From Lotus japonicus (lineage: Eukaryota; Streptophyta; Magnoliopsida; Fabales; Fabaceae), in assembly GCF_012489685.1 (NCBI RefSeq), contig NC_080043.1:30846743-30910742 (forward strand): DNA of 64,000 bases. Direction: 5' to 3'. The stretch's first letter is position 1, and the number at the start of each line of letters is the position of its first letter. The translations under genes were made by a program, and so were the position numbers. The notes beneath the pieces are model-generated. The model did not search any database and had not been told where the DNA came from. It worked only from the letters and a program-made list of their open reading frames with translations. This document shows, one piece after another, positions 10,738 through 24,529 of this stretch.

Positions 10738-13700
10738 ATGGTTGTGGCAGTGAAGATGGTAGGACCAGTGAGGCCTCAAATTGTGCTATTTGGTTCTTCC
10801 ATAGTTCAATTGAGTTACAATAATGAAGGTTGGGGAGCTATTCTTGCCAACTTGTATGCTCGCAAGGTACTACTTACATATATTTCAATGCATGTTGCTC
10901 TTCTCCATTCTATTATGATATATTCTTCTTCAGGTTGGTTTTGTGCCCTTTTTCCATTGCATGCACTATGATTTGAAGTTTGAACTATCTTGGGCTATAC
11001 TAATATTATTCAGTTTCATTTCTTGCTTCTTTCATGAACCGATGATTGGAATCTTCTAAAAATTGTTCTCTTTTGACTTTTCATCTTGACACAACTGATG
11101 AAGAATTGCAGTGTTCTTTAATATAATTTCACAAATCGTTAAGCACTCATGTTTCACAGATAAGTGATTCTTGTAATCTTTAAGAGTAGGACTGAAACTC
11201 CTTTTGTTACATTTTTTTTAGTTTTTTTTTTTATCTTTAATAACAGGGCTGGATCCAGTGGAACAGTTCCTTTTGGAAGAAAAAAATCTGATGCTATGAA
11301 TATGTGGAAAGTAAGACTAGTTGTTTTCTTGTGGAAAAATCAGAAAGATTCTGAATTATTGAGGAAAAATCACTTTTTGAGGAAGTGGTGGTCCTGTTTC
11401 TGAAATAGACCAGAAATCAAGTAAAAAACAAATTTTTATTCAATGGGGATTTCTCTTATCTCAGAATCTAGATCAATATGATACAGTATCAAAGATGGGT
11501 GGACAAAGGAAATGCTGGAACCGTAACCCCATCAACCCTTCTTTGTTCCACCAGAAGGGCACTCATTAGAAGGGTTTAAAATTGGGGTCAGCCACCGCAA
11601 TTGCAGTCGCAATATAGAGGGTTTTTGAGTCTTACCAACCGTAATTGCAATCGTTACTGCAATTGTGGCTACATCAAGCCGCACTTGTCAGCAATTCCAT
11701 GCTATAATCACAACCACAATTTAAAACCTCGCTCATTAGAGTGATGTCTAATGTTAGAAAGAGACTGATTTAAAGACACATATATCTAAAATGTTTAAAC
11801 TTATTGAACTATCAAGTCAACTAACACAGCTAATTTACACGTATATATATGACGTTTTGTGACTGATGCATTATGATTGTCAGTGAGTTTAACTTATCTC
11901 CCATTTACTTGAAACAGGCAGATATAATAATGAGAGGATACTCTGGTTGGAATTCAAGGCGTGCTCTGCAGGTTCTCGACAAAATATTCCCCAAGGTACT
12001 GAATGTGTTAATTGTACATGCTAAAGTATGGTTATCTTAATTGTGGTAGTAACTAATGGAACCTGACAAACGATTAGCAAATTGACCACTGGCCTGAACA
12101 ATCTTGCACATGATAGCCTCAACTTGTCTTAGAATTGAGCATGGAAATATTAAGAACATTTTTTGTTATTATTTGAGAGATTAAATGTTAAGCTTCCTAT
12201 CACAGTTGCTGCACGCACGCACTGACACACAGAATATCAATCTTCAGATTCATCTTTGCACAGTGTGATTACCTTCATTCTTGCTCAGGCTGACTTAAAA
12301 AACTCACCCTTTTACTCTGACTGACCTCTTCAATTCAGGATGCTGTTGTGCAACCATCATTGGTAATTGTGTATTTCGGCGGCAATGATTCTATTCATCC
12401 ACATCCATCTGGACTTGGTCCTCATGTGCCCCTAGAAGAATACACTGAAAATATGAGGAAGATTGCTACCCATCTTAAGGTTCACTTTCACACCAGTCAG
12501 TGTTCCTCTCTTTGTCAGTATTGACATACCAAAAGAGAAAAAAAATTATATCTTCTAGTTAGTTTTAATTAACCACTCACAATTAGCAGTACAAATGACA
12601 AAAGTTTGACTAATCCTAATGGTTGCCAGAGCCTTTCAAAGAAGACTCGTGTAATATTTCTCACTTCTCCTCCCATCAATGAGGCACAGATCAGCGAAAC
12701 GCTCAGGTTCTGACTGCAATTGATTTTGTTTGTTACGTATGATTTTGCTTAATCTTGAGGCCATGATAGTGATGCCTGCATTTCTACTTTATAGTGATGA
12801 TGCCTCCAAGTCTGTTTATGCTATATGATTGCATAATGATAAAAAAAAAAGCCTTTACTTAACATGTACTGATAGAAATATATTTATGATTGCACAATGT
12901 GATTACTCTCAATAAAAAAGCCTTTTATTTAGGGCATGATAGTTAATGGAACTTTTACCGAGATGTTTGGAAAACCGTTGGCATCAATACTAACAAACGT
13001 TAGCACTTAATTTGAAATAAAAAAAGTAAACGAAGCTCTTCTTATGGATTTGGATGAAAGCAAGTTCACGTTACACTCAACTGGTATCCAAAATAAACTT
13101 AGTCATAGATATATTGGTCTTCAAACCGAGAAATGGCATGTCTGATATGTAAAAGTTAATAGATTGACATTTTTGGAACTGTGGCAAATGATAAGTATAG
13201 GATATAATCAGGTTCCTTCCTAGAAGCTTTGATATACTTATTACCTGATTCTCTTTCTATTTTTTGAAATTACATTTCAATCATTAAACACTGATGAATT
13301 AATGGTTGGACTGAAACCAGTAATGTGCTGGGGAAAATAAGAAGAACAAATGAATCCTGTAGAATATATTCAGAAGCGTGTTTAGAGCTGTGCCGCGAGA
13401 TGAATGTCAAGGCCATTGATCTCTGGTCTGCACTTCAGCAAAGGGATGATTGGTTAGATGTTTGCTTCACGTAAGTATGCCAAATTGCCAATTGCAGTCC
13501 ACTTTACCTAAAGAAAAGGTACAAACCTCCATCTCATTCATTTTTTTTGGATGGTTTTTGACAGGGATGGAATTCACCTTTCATCTGAAGGGAGCAAGAT
13601 TGTGGTGAAAGAGATATTGAAGGTTCTCAAAGAAGCAGACTGGGAACCTAGTCTGCACTGGAAATCAATGCCAACTGAGTTTGAAGAAGATTCACCATAT

Positions 13701-13778
13701 GATCCAATTGCTGTGGATGGAAAGACTACTGTAAATGTTTCTAACTGGAGCTTCCAGGGAAATTTTCAAACGGACTAG
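10738..13778 (+). CDS. SGNH/GDSL esterase, CPRD49 / isoamyl acetate-hydrolysing type
   Basis: Six exons: 10738-10866, 11918-11995, 12339-12479, 12630-12706, 13321-13470 and 13565-13778 (789 nt, 262 aa). All introns are GT-AG and all phases close. The predicted protein has the SGNH blocks: I with the nucleophile region IVLFGSSIVQ (residues 15-24, Gly-Ser-Ser rather than Gly-Asp-Ser, as I recall for CPRD49 relatives), II around RGYSGWNS, III with FGGNDS (oxyanion Asn), and V with DGIHLS carrying the catalytic Asp and His. Length and the C-terminal LHWKSMPTEF segment match CPRD49-like plant esterases, which hydrolyse small esters; the true substrate is unknown. No signal peptide is visible, so a cytosolic enzyme is likely. 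A second in-frame ATG at 10756 (MVGP) may be the real start, as in relatives. The gene ends tail to tail with the LMBR1-like gene. Confidence 0.9.
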
Positions 13779-14734
13779 AGTCTTGTGCATCAATCTGAGT
13801 TCTGTAAGATTGAGAATAGTATTGTGGAGATTGAGGTTATAGTAACTCTGGTTTTAAACTTAGAAATTCTCAAACTTAAGTATGACCCAGCAATGAGAGT
13901 TGCTTTCTGTTTAATTATCTTGGAATGTGTATCAAAATATGCTTCAAAATTTGTGATATATACATATTTATCTTCGTAATTTTTTAATAGATAATCATAA
14001 CTATATGTTGTAAATGCGTTCTATTATTTCATTTTCAACTATATTGAAAATGCGTACTATTATTTCCATTTCGGGAAGAAAGGTTTAAAACAAAAGATCA
14101 TTTCATTCTAAGGTTAACCACAGAAACAAGTCCTCTTAAAAACTTACAAACAATATTTACAGATGACAAAACAGCAGAAGGCAAACAACAAAATTCAAAA
14201 GACTTCTAAGGATATTATTCACTTCTACCAATAGAGTCAAATCCCAATAGCACAATGCATATTATTAGCATGAGGTGCATCTTAGATACAGTGTCCAACA
14301 AGAATCCTCATTGATTTTACCCGTGTGAGATGAAAATGCTACACAAACACATGATTATAAAAAAGCCAACTCGTACAACTTTCTGTGTGGTAAGGGTTAC
14401 AATACATCGAAGGGCCCAAGAGAAACCCAGTAGTCTTGTTGTACACGTGATTCAATTACATAATCAGAAGAATGTGAAACACAAATTAAACCAAGGAATA
14501 ATACATACAAGGGGTGAGGAAAGAATCAACGACCTAAGTGACAGCACAAGCACCAACCTAACGATTAAACCGCAGGAAAATGACTCTATTCGGATGATGA
14601 TCAGCAACTCTATAGCTTTCGACATAACAAAACTAGGCCAAAACACATCCGAATATAAAAGCAACTCCAAATGAGAAGATGCGACGAAGAATTCCCGATC
14701 TGAGGACACACTCTTTCATGCTATAAAGCATACC
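13779..14734. other. 3'UTRs and intergenic DNA between two convergent genes
   Basis: This 956-bp gap between the two stop codons should hold both 3'UTRs. ORFs at 13785, 14330 and 14464 are short, AT-biased and unrelated to known families. No repeat borders found. Confidence 0.5.
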
Positions 14735-17700
14735 TCATGTAGACAATTGGAACCTGCCACTAGGCTTCTTTCTTCTCCATCCCTGATATCACCAAATTCA
14801 AAACCCTTCAGGATCGGCAAGAATAACAACGCAAACAACACACAAAAAAAGTATTTACCCACAAGGAGTGTTAAACACACAAGAAAGGAGAGAAGAAACA
14901 TTCACAAAGGTAAACTTACAAAGGCAGCATAATATACAAAAGTCAATCCAGCCAAAACAACAAATGCGATCTGAAATACGTTGTACCTGTGATATGACAA
15001 ATGCTTGGGTTAATTATATTAGTAAAGCATGAACAAAATCAGCATATACAATATCAGTACAGATGAATAAACATAAAAAAACATAGAAATGGTACAATAT
15101 TAACTCAAAAGGATAATAAAAAAAAACACTCCCCTAAATGGGCATTATTTATACAGGTGAATAATGCAACTCAAAATCCCAGAATATTTTTAAAAAATAT
15201 CAACAAGGGACAAATATTTTGGCACATAAGATGTACGGAATTGTGTATGGTATATGTGACATTTAACTGTTAAAATCAAAGCCTCCTGAATGGTTTTTTG
15301 TGGCCATGATTGGCCTATCTATTTCTGTAACATCATCATTCGAATTATATTCATATCAAATAGCATCTATGTTTAAAACCCACACCTATACTGACCATTA
15401 TATCTCAACAATGCATCACATAATTTACTCTACACACAAGCCGGTGCCTCCTGAGTTTTTTTTTTCCTTCATAATTTGGGTGTGTAATAGCAAAATGCCA
15501 GAGAATCTCAACTGAAAATAAGGGCTTCATAGGAGGACAGATTGGGGCCATCTCATCACATAGTCTACATTTATGAGTTAATAAAAGAAGGTTCCATTTG
15601 GGGGAGGGAGTGAGAGAAAAAAAAAACAAAATCTGGCTAGACTCACTTGTACAAATATTTAATTCCACGAAGAGACTCCAAGGTGTGGCCAAATATTTCC
15701 TGTGCAGCAGTTGCTTGAGCATAGTAGGCAAATGCCGTGGAGCAGAACTGGATTACACTGAAAATGCAAAACAGTGAACTTTCAGTAATGTTGTCATAGC
15801 ACGACATTATCATGATAGCACAACCATTGCCCCACCGTCATCATATGTGTAGCACACTATTATCTCTGCATGTCAGAAAACAGCTTCCTGTAGTAAATAA
15901 AAATTTCCCTACTACTTTGACTTCTGAAGTTTCAGGAAAATCAAAGTCTAAAAAGTATAACCATTTTCAACAATGCATTATTTCTCAACTAATTCCTCCA
16001 ACTATATGTAAATCGTAACGAAAGCAGAATAAAGTCATTATGATTTTTATCATGGTCCAAACCTCAGACTTTAAACATCAATGTTGAATCACAATGGCAA
16101 CTGTCTTCATAAGTAAAGTTGAACACATATTAATCCATTTGAAAAGGTAACATTGAGGAGGCTATACTGACCTAATGGAACAAAGAAGGATAAGCCCCAC
16201 GTTGAACAGAAAAGAGTTCATGAGAGTCCCACCCCACCTACAATAGGTAAGTTGACATGGTGATCAACATAAGCAATAAGTAAGCAATGGATATTATAAG
16301 TGAAGTAAAATAATGTATATGACTGCACAATACAATTACTTCATGGGATGTATAGTAATGAAGACTAGTCTCAGCCCAAGCATCATGGCACCAGCAATCA
16401 CAGCAAGGAGAAGGTAGAAGCAGAAAAACGCAAATGCAGCTGTACCCAGAAGACCTGATGAAAGCAGAATATATATACATTATGAAGAATAACAGAATGA
16501 AATTTAAAATGTAATGTATCTAATAATATATTTATATAGCTGTTTATGGAATGATAGCTTGAAGCAAAAAAAATTGAACATACCCCAGATATCATCCAGC
16601 TTGATGAAAACTTCATTCAGGAAAGGCGAAAGTGGAGGATCAATTAACAGATAGATAATGATATGAGCAACCCATGCCACAGAAACAATAAACCTGGCAC
16701 AGTTTTCAGAACTTAGGTTAGATGATAATACACGGGAAACATAACACATGTTATAGAATAAGCAATGCTCGTCATTATTACAGTGAGATTATGCATATGT
16801 GATTTCATGCCTTTGGTAAAGGATGACGTGTCTTGCTTATCACATGCATAAAACCGATTAGACATTTTATTAGTTATTTCATAATAGAATGCATTTTATA
16901 CATTTGATCACTGCAGGAGAAAATAAATTATTTATCCACCGATATGCTGATAACAATTTGTAATAAAAAAGAAAGGCTAGGGAGACTACATGATACATGA
17001 ACAACCTGTATAGTTGAACTATTCTTAACATTAATGTTAAATAGTAGAGTGCATCAGTTTGATACCATGATAAATTAATCATAATACTAGGGGTGATAAT
17101 TGATACTTTCTTTGATAAAAAAGGAGTAGCAATTGACATCCTGGCGAATCGACATTAGAAAAGAAAAAAAAAAACAAGGAGTAAAGCATCTTTAACAGTA
17201 CAGAAGCATATACTGTATCAGGTGCGAAGCAAAAGTACACAGAACCAATTCTGGGTATGTGCAGAAATTCAACTTTTTATTTGACTAACGGGGGCAACAT
17301 GGACAGATCTCTAGACCACTTGATCATAGAGGCTCCAATACCATGTCATGAACAAATTATCCCAAAAGCTTAAGCTATTGGGTAAAGGACATGAATGTTT
17401 TATATTATATTTGTAACAGTTCAGTGTGAGAAATGATGTCCAACAGTATACCAAAATATCATTCAATGGTGGAAGGCAGGAAAGAAACAACCCACACAAT
17501 CAAAAGACATAACTTTGTACAGCTTTGTACAAGGGTTCATTCAACATCATGCATTTCAAGCAACTTGGATTGTCAAATATCATTGCTTACCCTAAAATTC
17601 CTAAAACAAATTTTGCCAGATACCCAAGAACTGTTAGTGCCCATGTTGTCTCAGCCTGCATCCATACACGATCAGTAAGTGGGAGAACGTTACACATTGT

Positions 17701-20695
17701 TTATGCCAATAAGGCTATAAGTCAAGAAGATAGAAAGTCAGGTATCTACCTTTTCTCCTTGTGGATACATCTCCTCAAGAAGCTTTACATCTTCTTCTAA
17801 TTGAAACAACTCCTGGAAAATAATTCAAGATAGATAAGTAAAAAGCCAGAAATACTGAATCTAGAACAAGAATATTTTATAAACTGTAGACAACTTCAGC
17901 CACAAACTATAGAATAGTATACATCAAATTATGATAAGTAAAACCCCGCCAAGAAGGGTGCACTGCACGCATAAAATACTTAAAAGAAAGTTTGCAGTAA
18001 GGATACTGAAAATTTACCAATATTTTATTACCTTTTCTACTGATTTCACATTTTTACGGAACTTTCTACCCTTTGCACCACCTCTTTCTTCCTGATGAAG
18101 GGACTCAGCTGCTTTCTTCAGTTCTCTTGCTTTTTTACCCAGTTCAGTTGCTTCCTACAACCAACCACCATAAATATAGTACAGTGCATGAAAAAAGAAA
18201 TACACATGTAATAACATGCAGTATGCCCCCTGCAATAGAAGTATATAGCACCTTGATATATTGTGAGCGAGTGATTACAGCCTTTGGACGCCGAATAAAT
18301 GAAAATATAAGTCCCAATGGAAGACAAGCGATACCAACACCACCAAATATCTGGATTGAATAGTGAGAAACAGTTGTTAAAATCATAATTTGGAGAAATA
18401 GTGGTAAATGTCATCTGGGATTGAAGTCATTAAGTCATAACAAGAGACTACTTCTGCTTTTGTGTAGTTTATGGTGTCAACAACCACCAAAACCTTTTCC
18501 CACTGCATATGGTACTGTTTCATTTTTTTTATGGAGTCAGGAAACCTAACACAATATCCTAAATGACACCATTTCACAAAAAAATAAAAACGATAAATGA
18601 TAATTGAAATAAATTACTTTCATCTGCAGAAATTAAAGATATCCAAACATGCATAAAACCATAAACTGTCATGGCAGCATATGAAATAGGAATTTTGACT
18701 TTGGATATGTAGAATTAACTTACAGCAAAAAGCACAGATCCAACAATAGTAGCAAGAGCAACAACATATTCTGGAAAGGTAGCTCTCATGGTCCAGGTTT
18801 TCTCTGATGAAGGACTAGCAGAGTATGCAGAACACTGTTTTTAGGACATAGGTAAAAAATCAAAATGAGAAACAGCAAAAAATTTACCTCTAAAAGAAAC
18901 AAAACCAGATAAAAATGGACTATTAGCTGTTAAATAAATACCTGCTTGGTGCCACTTCCAATACACGGTTGACCATTATTGAAGTTCCATGAGCTAGGAA
19001 ATGAGCTTGTGGAAGAAGAGAGATGCCTTACGGTAAAATCCACCTTACCAACAAGCCCTGATATCTCACTCATAGAATAAAAGCACAATCAGAGACAGGT
19101 TAAAGCTCACATAAAGCATCATCAGATTTAAAAATTTTACTCAAGACTGTCAATGGTTAACATTTTGAACAATCAAATTTTTGCACAGTCAACAACTAAT
19201 TTTTTTTTTACACGTAGTAAAAAACAGTCATGAAAAACTTCTAAAAGATGAGAAAGAAGTATAATTAATGGTAATAGATTTCAGAAGTGGTAATTGGTGC
19301 ACAAGTTAGGTTATTGCGTTGCAAGCAGCATTATTGTGATCACGGATTCTAGACATTCAAGAAAGATCTTCTATATGTAACATGCTCCCTCGTGCAAAAG
19401 CTTTTTGGGCTTGAAACATGACCGATGCATGCATAACCCTACCTTACGTTAAGCTGAAATTTAATTTTCTTATGCTCTACGAAGAATGGGCAGCCAGAAT
19501 AGAATTCCTACCCATTTTTATCATAGAAACTCCAATACCATGAATCCATTTCAAACCATTTATTCTCTTAATCAATTGACACTTAAACATAGCTTAATAA
19601 AACAGAAAAAACTTCACTTAGTGATACCTTGGATACTAAGGCAATGAAACAACGCTACTGAAGTAAATAACTAAAATACAATTTCTTTCTTGTCCTCAAT
19701 CAGCAGGAAGATATTCAGGAGATGGATGAATAGCATGTAGCTTCATAACCAAGACAAGGAGAATCACAGTCAATGGATATTTAAGACAACCGAGTTCCAA
19801 CCAACACGTGATCACTAGCAAGAAACAAATGAAAGACCTTTTGCATCAACAGAGTTGAATCCTGCCAATTCCACTCTTGCTCTACTTCTATTTTTTTTGG
19901 CTCTAGTTCTAATTTTTAGCCCAGTACGCAGACATACTAATCAATATCCAAAATTGCATTATAGAATGACAACGCTCATCAAACAAAACAAACCCAACCA
20001 CCCACAATAAACACAATCGGATCTATATCAAACCCTCAAATTACATATTACCAACTTAACCCTACCTGACACAAACACATAGCAAACAGAACAAATAAGG
20101 GATGAGGGTCAAAGTGAAAGCAGAGAATCAACAAGAGTATCAGTGCATACCGTATAAAATACCCAGAACAAGAGCGCAGACGATAGCAGTGGTCACCACC
20201 CACAACAGAGCGCTCTTAATCCTCTTACCAACACTCCTGCACACAAATCCCACAACCACAAACAACAAAAAACACAAAACTCAGAATTGTTCTCAAATCA
20301 AACTACACTAAAATAGAAAATAACAAAAAAAAAAGTAGAACTCACTTATCCTGGTCTCCTTCATAGAAGAACATGGCAAAGGGGATGACGAAGAAGACGA
20401 GAACCGCGTCAAGAATGTAGATGGCAAGCCAGAGGTCCTTCATTGGGAGCGTGAGGTTACACGCGCCGTTGTAAATCGCGTGGCGACAGGCCTGACGGTT
20501 AGCGACATCCGCCGGAAGCATGAGAATGGAAATAGCGGCGACGGAGAGTCCCAAAACGACGACGAATTTGGGAAAGTAAGCCTGGTTCACATCATCTGGG
20601 TGCTGATAGTTCACGAGCAGGTAGACATTGAAGAGGAACACGATCACGCACACCACGATCGCAACGATCACCAGTGCGAGATTGAAATCGCCCAT
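14735..20695 (-). CDS. LMBR1-like multipass membrane protein
   Basis: Fourteen exons on the minus strand: 20695-20346, 20236-20151, 19057-18942, 18834-18724, 18350-18252, 18154-18032, 17812-17750, 17655-17591, 16693-16584, 16454-16340, 16237-16172, 15757-15647, 14986-14920 and 14782-14735 (1530 nt, 509 aa). All junctions are GT-AG and every phase closes to the final TGA. Exon 1 gives hydrophobic segments near residues 5-28, 43-62 and 88-110. Exons 2, 4, 5 and 8-13 add further membrane spans. Exons 6-7 encode a charged, probably cytoplasmic coiled region ([17 protein letters not shown]). The protein ends [14 protein letters not shown], a tail I recognise from plant LMBR1-like proteins of this length. 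Animal relatives act as lipocalin receptors or lysosomal cobalamin exporters; the plant role is not established. No truncation seen. Confidence 0.92.
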
Positions 20696-20830
20696 TCTTC
20701 AAACCCCTCTCTCTCTCTCTATGCGCGATTCGAGATTCTCTGAGATCGAAGAATTGGGGATTTAGGGTTTCGATGGTGTTAGGGTTAGGGATTTAGGAAG
20801 AAGAGAATGAAGAGCATTTTCCGGTGGGTT
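20696..20830 (-). promoter_or_regulatory. 5' leader/proximal promoter of the LMBR1-like gene
   Basis: Upstream of the ATG on the minus strand lies a GA-repeat (gagagagagag, 20707-20720), common in plant 5' leaders, followed by aaccctaa motifs (20765-20795) of the telo-box type often found near plant housekeeping promoters. No clear TATA box, which fits a broadly expressed gene. The start site is not determined. Confidence 0.4.
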
Positions 20831-21099
20831 TGGGGTGGTGGTTTGGAGATGGAATGACTATTGTGTCCCTATGTGATGGAGTGATTGCGAAGGTGGTTTG
20901 AGGGTATTAGTGTAAATTGCGTGGCTCCTCCGAGAAAGAGAAGCAGTGTCGAAACCAGCCTGTAGTGAAGACGTCGAGGTTGTCTTGTTTGTTTTACCAA
21001 TGATTGTTTTTGTTTTTTGGGTTGGTTTTAACGTCGTGGATTAGAACGTGTTGTGAGTGGTGAAGTAACGAAGAAATGAAGCACTTCAAAATTCAAAAC

Positions 21100-23170
21100 C
21101 GCTTGTTGGCTCCGCGGCAAGGCAAGCCAAGTGAGAAATTAAGTTAAGTTTATATATTAAAATAGTTGCTACTCTAAATAAAAAAGGAATGTTGGTTCTT
21201 TAATACTCTTCTATGCTTTTCTTTTCTTCAACACTAGTGTTTTTACCTGTTTGCTCGAGGGCGAAGTTTATTATTGTATTTGATACACAATAAATACTTT
21301 AATTATAAATAATTTAAGATATTATAAATAAAATAACAATCATAATAAAATTGTAGAAATTTAAAAATCTCAGTTGAAGAGGAAGAGGGACGCTGCAAGG
21401 CTCTACAATTAGAAGTTTCATTCAAGAGGAAGCGGGTTTCGTTTGCGCGACAATGGGAAGGAGCAAGACATTTCCAGCTCAACCTTAATGTCAACCTCAC
21501 GAAGTGGAACATGAAGAGGAAGGTGCAAGGAAAGAAGATGGTGTTGGTGTGAGATGAGAACACATTATTACCTATGATTTTTCATCGGCGGCTTAAAAAC
21601 CGTCGCAAAATCTTGTTGTTATCGACAGTCAGGCTGCCAGCAACATGTTTACGAGAAAAAAACAAGTCGTCGGTAATTTTGAGGCTAGTATATTTTTTGG
21701 CGGAGTTAGTTACTACCAATTTACAAATGACTTAGTAATTCAAAAACTTGAAATTGTCATTGGTCGTTCACTTTGTAGTCTTTTGAAAATATTACATTGG
21801 GTTACCAGACAGTTTTGACCACCGATAAGCTATAACTATCCTAGAAAAAGTCGTCGGTAAGTTACCAATATGCGTTTGCGGAACCACACTCAGTGCCCAC
21901 CGCCGCAATTAACACATGAAGGAGATCGTGATCATAAGAAAATTACATCATTGAAGGAGATGAAGCCTCATTTAGAGTCGCCCTTACAAGTTCAGAGATT
22001 CGATCCTCAGATACTTAAATTAGATGAATGGAGACTTCTTAATTTTATATGTGGGGTTCAAGGTGTGCGTTTTCGATTAAAGGGACATGAAGGAAAATAA
22101 TCGCACGGGAAATTTTTTCCACAGATTGAGAAAGAAAATAATGCTATGATTCAAGAGAAATTGGTAATTTGTTAGGGATACCACAAGTCTTAAGATAATG
22201 GCACAGGTCTAAATGTTCATGGTTTTTTATGATTGTTACCTAAGAATTCTAAGAATTGGGTTCTGGCTTTAGTTTACAAATGCACCTGAATGAAGGAAAT
22301 TTTAACATTTTCCAGGTATAGCTCAAGCTGGAGACAATATACATTTATAGTTGTCTTTCCACCAGGGTAAAGTGGAGTATAAGGAGAATTCTTCAACTTG
22401 GTTTGGCATTGAGTTCCAATACAGGTTATGTATGATCCATATAGGGGATATTTCCATTAAGAAGATCCATTGACTTGAGATAAAGAGAAAGAAAGGTCGG
22501 GCTTTCAGAGTGGGGAAATTAACCTAGTCTAAGCCAGTCAAGCAATGCACAAAGCTAGACGAACCCAGACAAAGAAAGATCAGGCTTTGGAAACGACATG
22601 ACATTCGAACTATGGACAATTCCGTCACGTGCGGGTAGACCAGAACATAAAGTTGACATTCCTTAAGTGGGGGATTCAATATCTCTTTTCCACTATCTTG
22701 CTATCCACAGGGGACCGATGAATCTCATCCCTATAAAAAATTACTTGATTAAGTGAAGGATAAATGCCATGAATCAATTACCTTAGAAGTTTAAATTATT
22801 AGATGAAGACAATGCAATGACTCAACTATCTTGAGTTGAAACCCGATCTTTACTATTTCTTTGATACTATATCATGAACACACTCTATCAAAAACTTAAA
22901 GCCGGTAGGTGAAGACCTGTGAATGATTTAAATGATTTCGTATCATATTTATAGCGGGATAGACACGTTTGGACATTTTCAATTAAAGGACATATGAGAT
23001 CAGACTCACTTGAACCAAACATCTAGCCAGTCCTCCCTCTTCTCGATAGAAGAGAAGAGATCTATTGCCATGATATTCATCTCGCGACATAGCTTCAAAC
23101 ATGCTTTTGAATATATTTGAAGCAATTCGTTATTCCTTGATCACCTCAGTACACCACTTGTTAGAAAATT
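21100..23170. other. Intergenic DNA; possible DNA-transposon ends at 21575-21865
   Basis: At 21575-21865 there are repeated motifs such as gtcgtcggtaa, accgtcgcaaaa and accgataagc, resembling subterminal repeats of plant DNA elements, but no TIR pair with a target duplication could be set. The remainder (21870-23170) shows no family-level match. The ORF at 21870-22100 is unrecognised. Confidence 0.35.
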
Positions 23171-23205
23171 TTATAGATGAGTTTAACTTTTGATCATGTA
23201 CAGGG

Positions 23206-23260
23206 GCGGATTCATCGCCCGGCTAGCTTGAGCCTATGCCCAAGCTCTGGGGAATTTTTT
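23206..23260 (+). repeat. Lone hAT-like terminal sequence
   Basis: The stretch caggggcggattcatcgccc resembles the ends of many small plant hAT elements (CAGGGGCGGA...). No inverted partner was found within a few kilobases, so it is either half an element or chance. Confidence 0.3.
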
Positions 23261-23639
23261 TTTCTTTGGACCAGGTTATCTTTTGGGCCCAAAAAAAAAG
23301 AAAAAAGGGTAAAATTTAAAGGTAAGGGAAAACCTGAGGGACTATTTCATAAAAACAAAATTTCCTACTCAAATTTTAGAAAAATAAAGGGGAAAATAAC
23401 CAACTAACGGAACCCTAATCTGGCTTGAATGCCTGATCGATTCCACTCGATTGCTCCCTTCACGGCTTCAAATTGATCGATTGGAAACCTCCTTAGTCCC
23501 CTGGCTTGATCGATTGTCTCCACCTCGCAAGTCTCTTTCTCTTTGACTCTCTGAGGTATTGTAATCTCCATAAATCTCGTCCCTAATTTCCATAAATCTC
23601 GTCCTGTGGCGGCGTCTGTCGGTGAGGGTGAGTGATTGA

Positions 23640-24488
23640 GTGAGCGGCGCCGCGACGGTGGGTGAGTAAAGAGGGAGCGGCGGTGTGGCATGTGGGTGAG
23701 GATGAAGCGGTGGGTGAGGTTGTGAGGGTGAGTGAAGAGGGTTGGGTGTGTCGTTGTGGGTGAGTGAAGAGGGTTGTGTGTGTTGTTGTGGGTGAGTGAA
23801 GAGGGGGAGCGGCCGGCAGCGGTGCATGAAGAGGGAGCAAGTGACTGGACTGAGTGAGTGAGATTGAGAAGGCGAGAAGCTGCTGGCGCCTGGCTGCATG
23901 CGGCCATGGCTGTGACGTTGGGTGTTGTGGCGTCGTCATTCCAGTGCCCACGCGAGGAGAGGAGGTCGGCATCGTAGGCTAGGTGGCAACTAAGGTTTCA
24001 GAGAAAGGTAAAGAAAAAAAAGAAGAAGTAACGAGAAAAAGAAAGAAATGAAACGGTATCAGCTGAGAGAGAAAGTGTGTGGAGCAGCGGTGTGGCCTGT
24101 GGGTGAGGATGAAGCGGTGGGTGAGACCGTGAGGGTGAATGAAGAGGGTTGGGTGTGTCGCCGTGGGTGAGTGAAGAGGGTTGTGTGAGTCGTTATGGGT
24201 GAGTGAAGAGGGGGAGCGGCCGGCGACGGTGCCTGAAGAGAGAGCAAGTGATTGGACTGAGTGAGTGAGATTGAGAAGGCGAGAAGCTGCTGGAGCGTGG
24301 CTGCATGCGGCCATGGTTGCGGCGTTGGGTGTTGTGGCGTCGTCATTCCAGTGCCCACGCGAGGAGAGGAGGTCGGCAGCACAGGCTAGGTGGCAACTAG
24401 GGTTTCAGAGAAAGGTAAAGAAAAAAAGAAGAAGGAACGTGAAAAAGAAAGAAATGAAACGGTATCAGTAGAGAGAGAAAGTGTGTGG
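23640..24488. repeat. Tandem duplication (period about 407 bp) with an internal 33-bp minisatellite
   Basis: The block ending ggtttcagagaaaggtaaag...agtgtgtgga occurs at 23994-24081 and again at 24401-24488, and the preceding gggtgagtgaagagggttg-rich DNA is likewise doubled (23676-23990 and 24088-24400). Inside each unit gtgagtgaagagggttg recurs at roughly 33-bp spacing. The ORFs of both strands here (rich in Pro, His, Thr, Ser) are products of the repeat and are not called. Confidence 0.7.
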
Positions 24489-24529
24489 AAAATGGAAAAA
24501 AAAACAAACTAATTAAGAAAAGGGGTGTG

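Noticed and set aside
14330..14932. Short ORFs downstream of the LMBR1-like gene
   Set aside because: They overlap the 3'UTR and last intron of that gene and are AT-driven.
23404..24382. Overlapping minus-strand ORFs of 107-167 codons rich in His, Pro, Ser and Thr
   Set aside because: Openness comes from the stop-free 33-bp repeat; several frames are open at once and none shows a domain.
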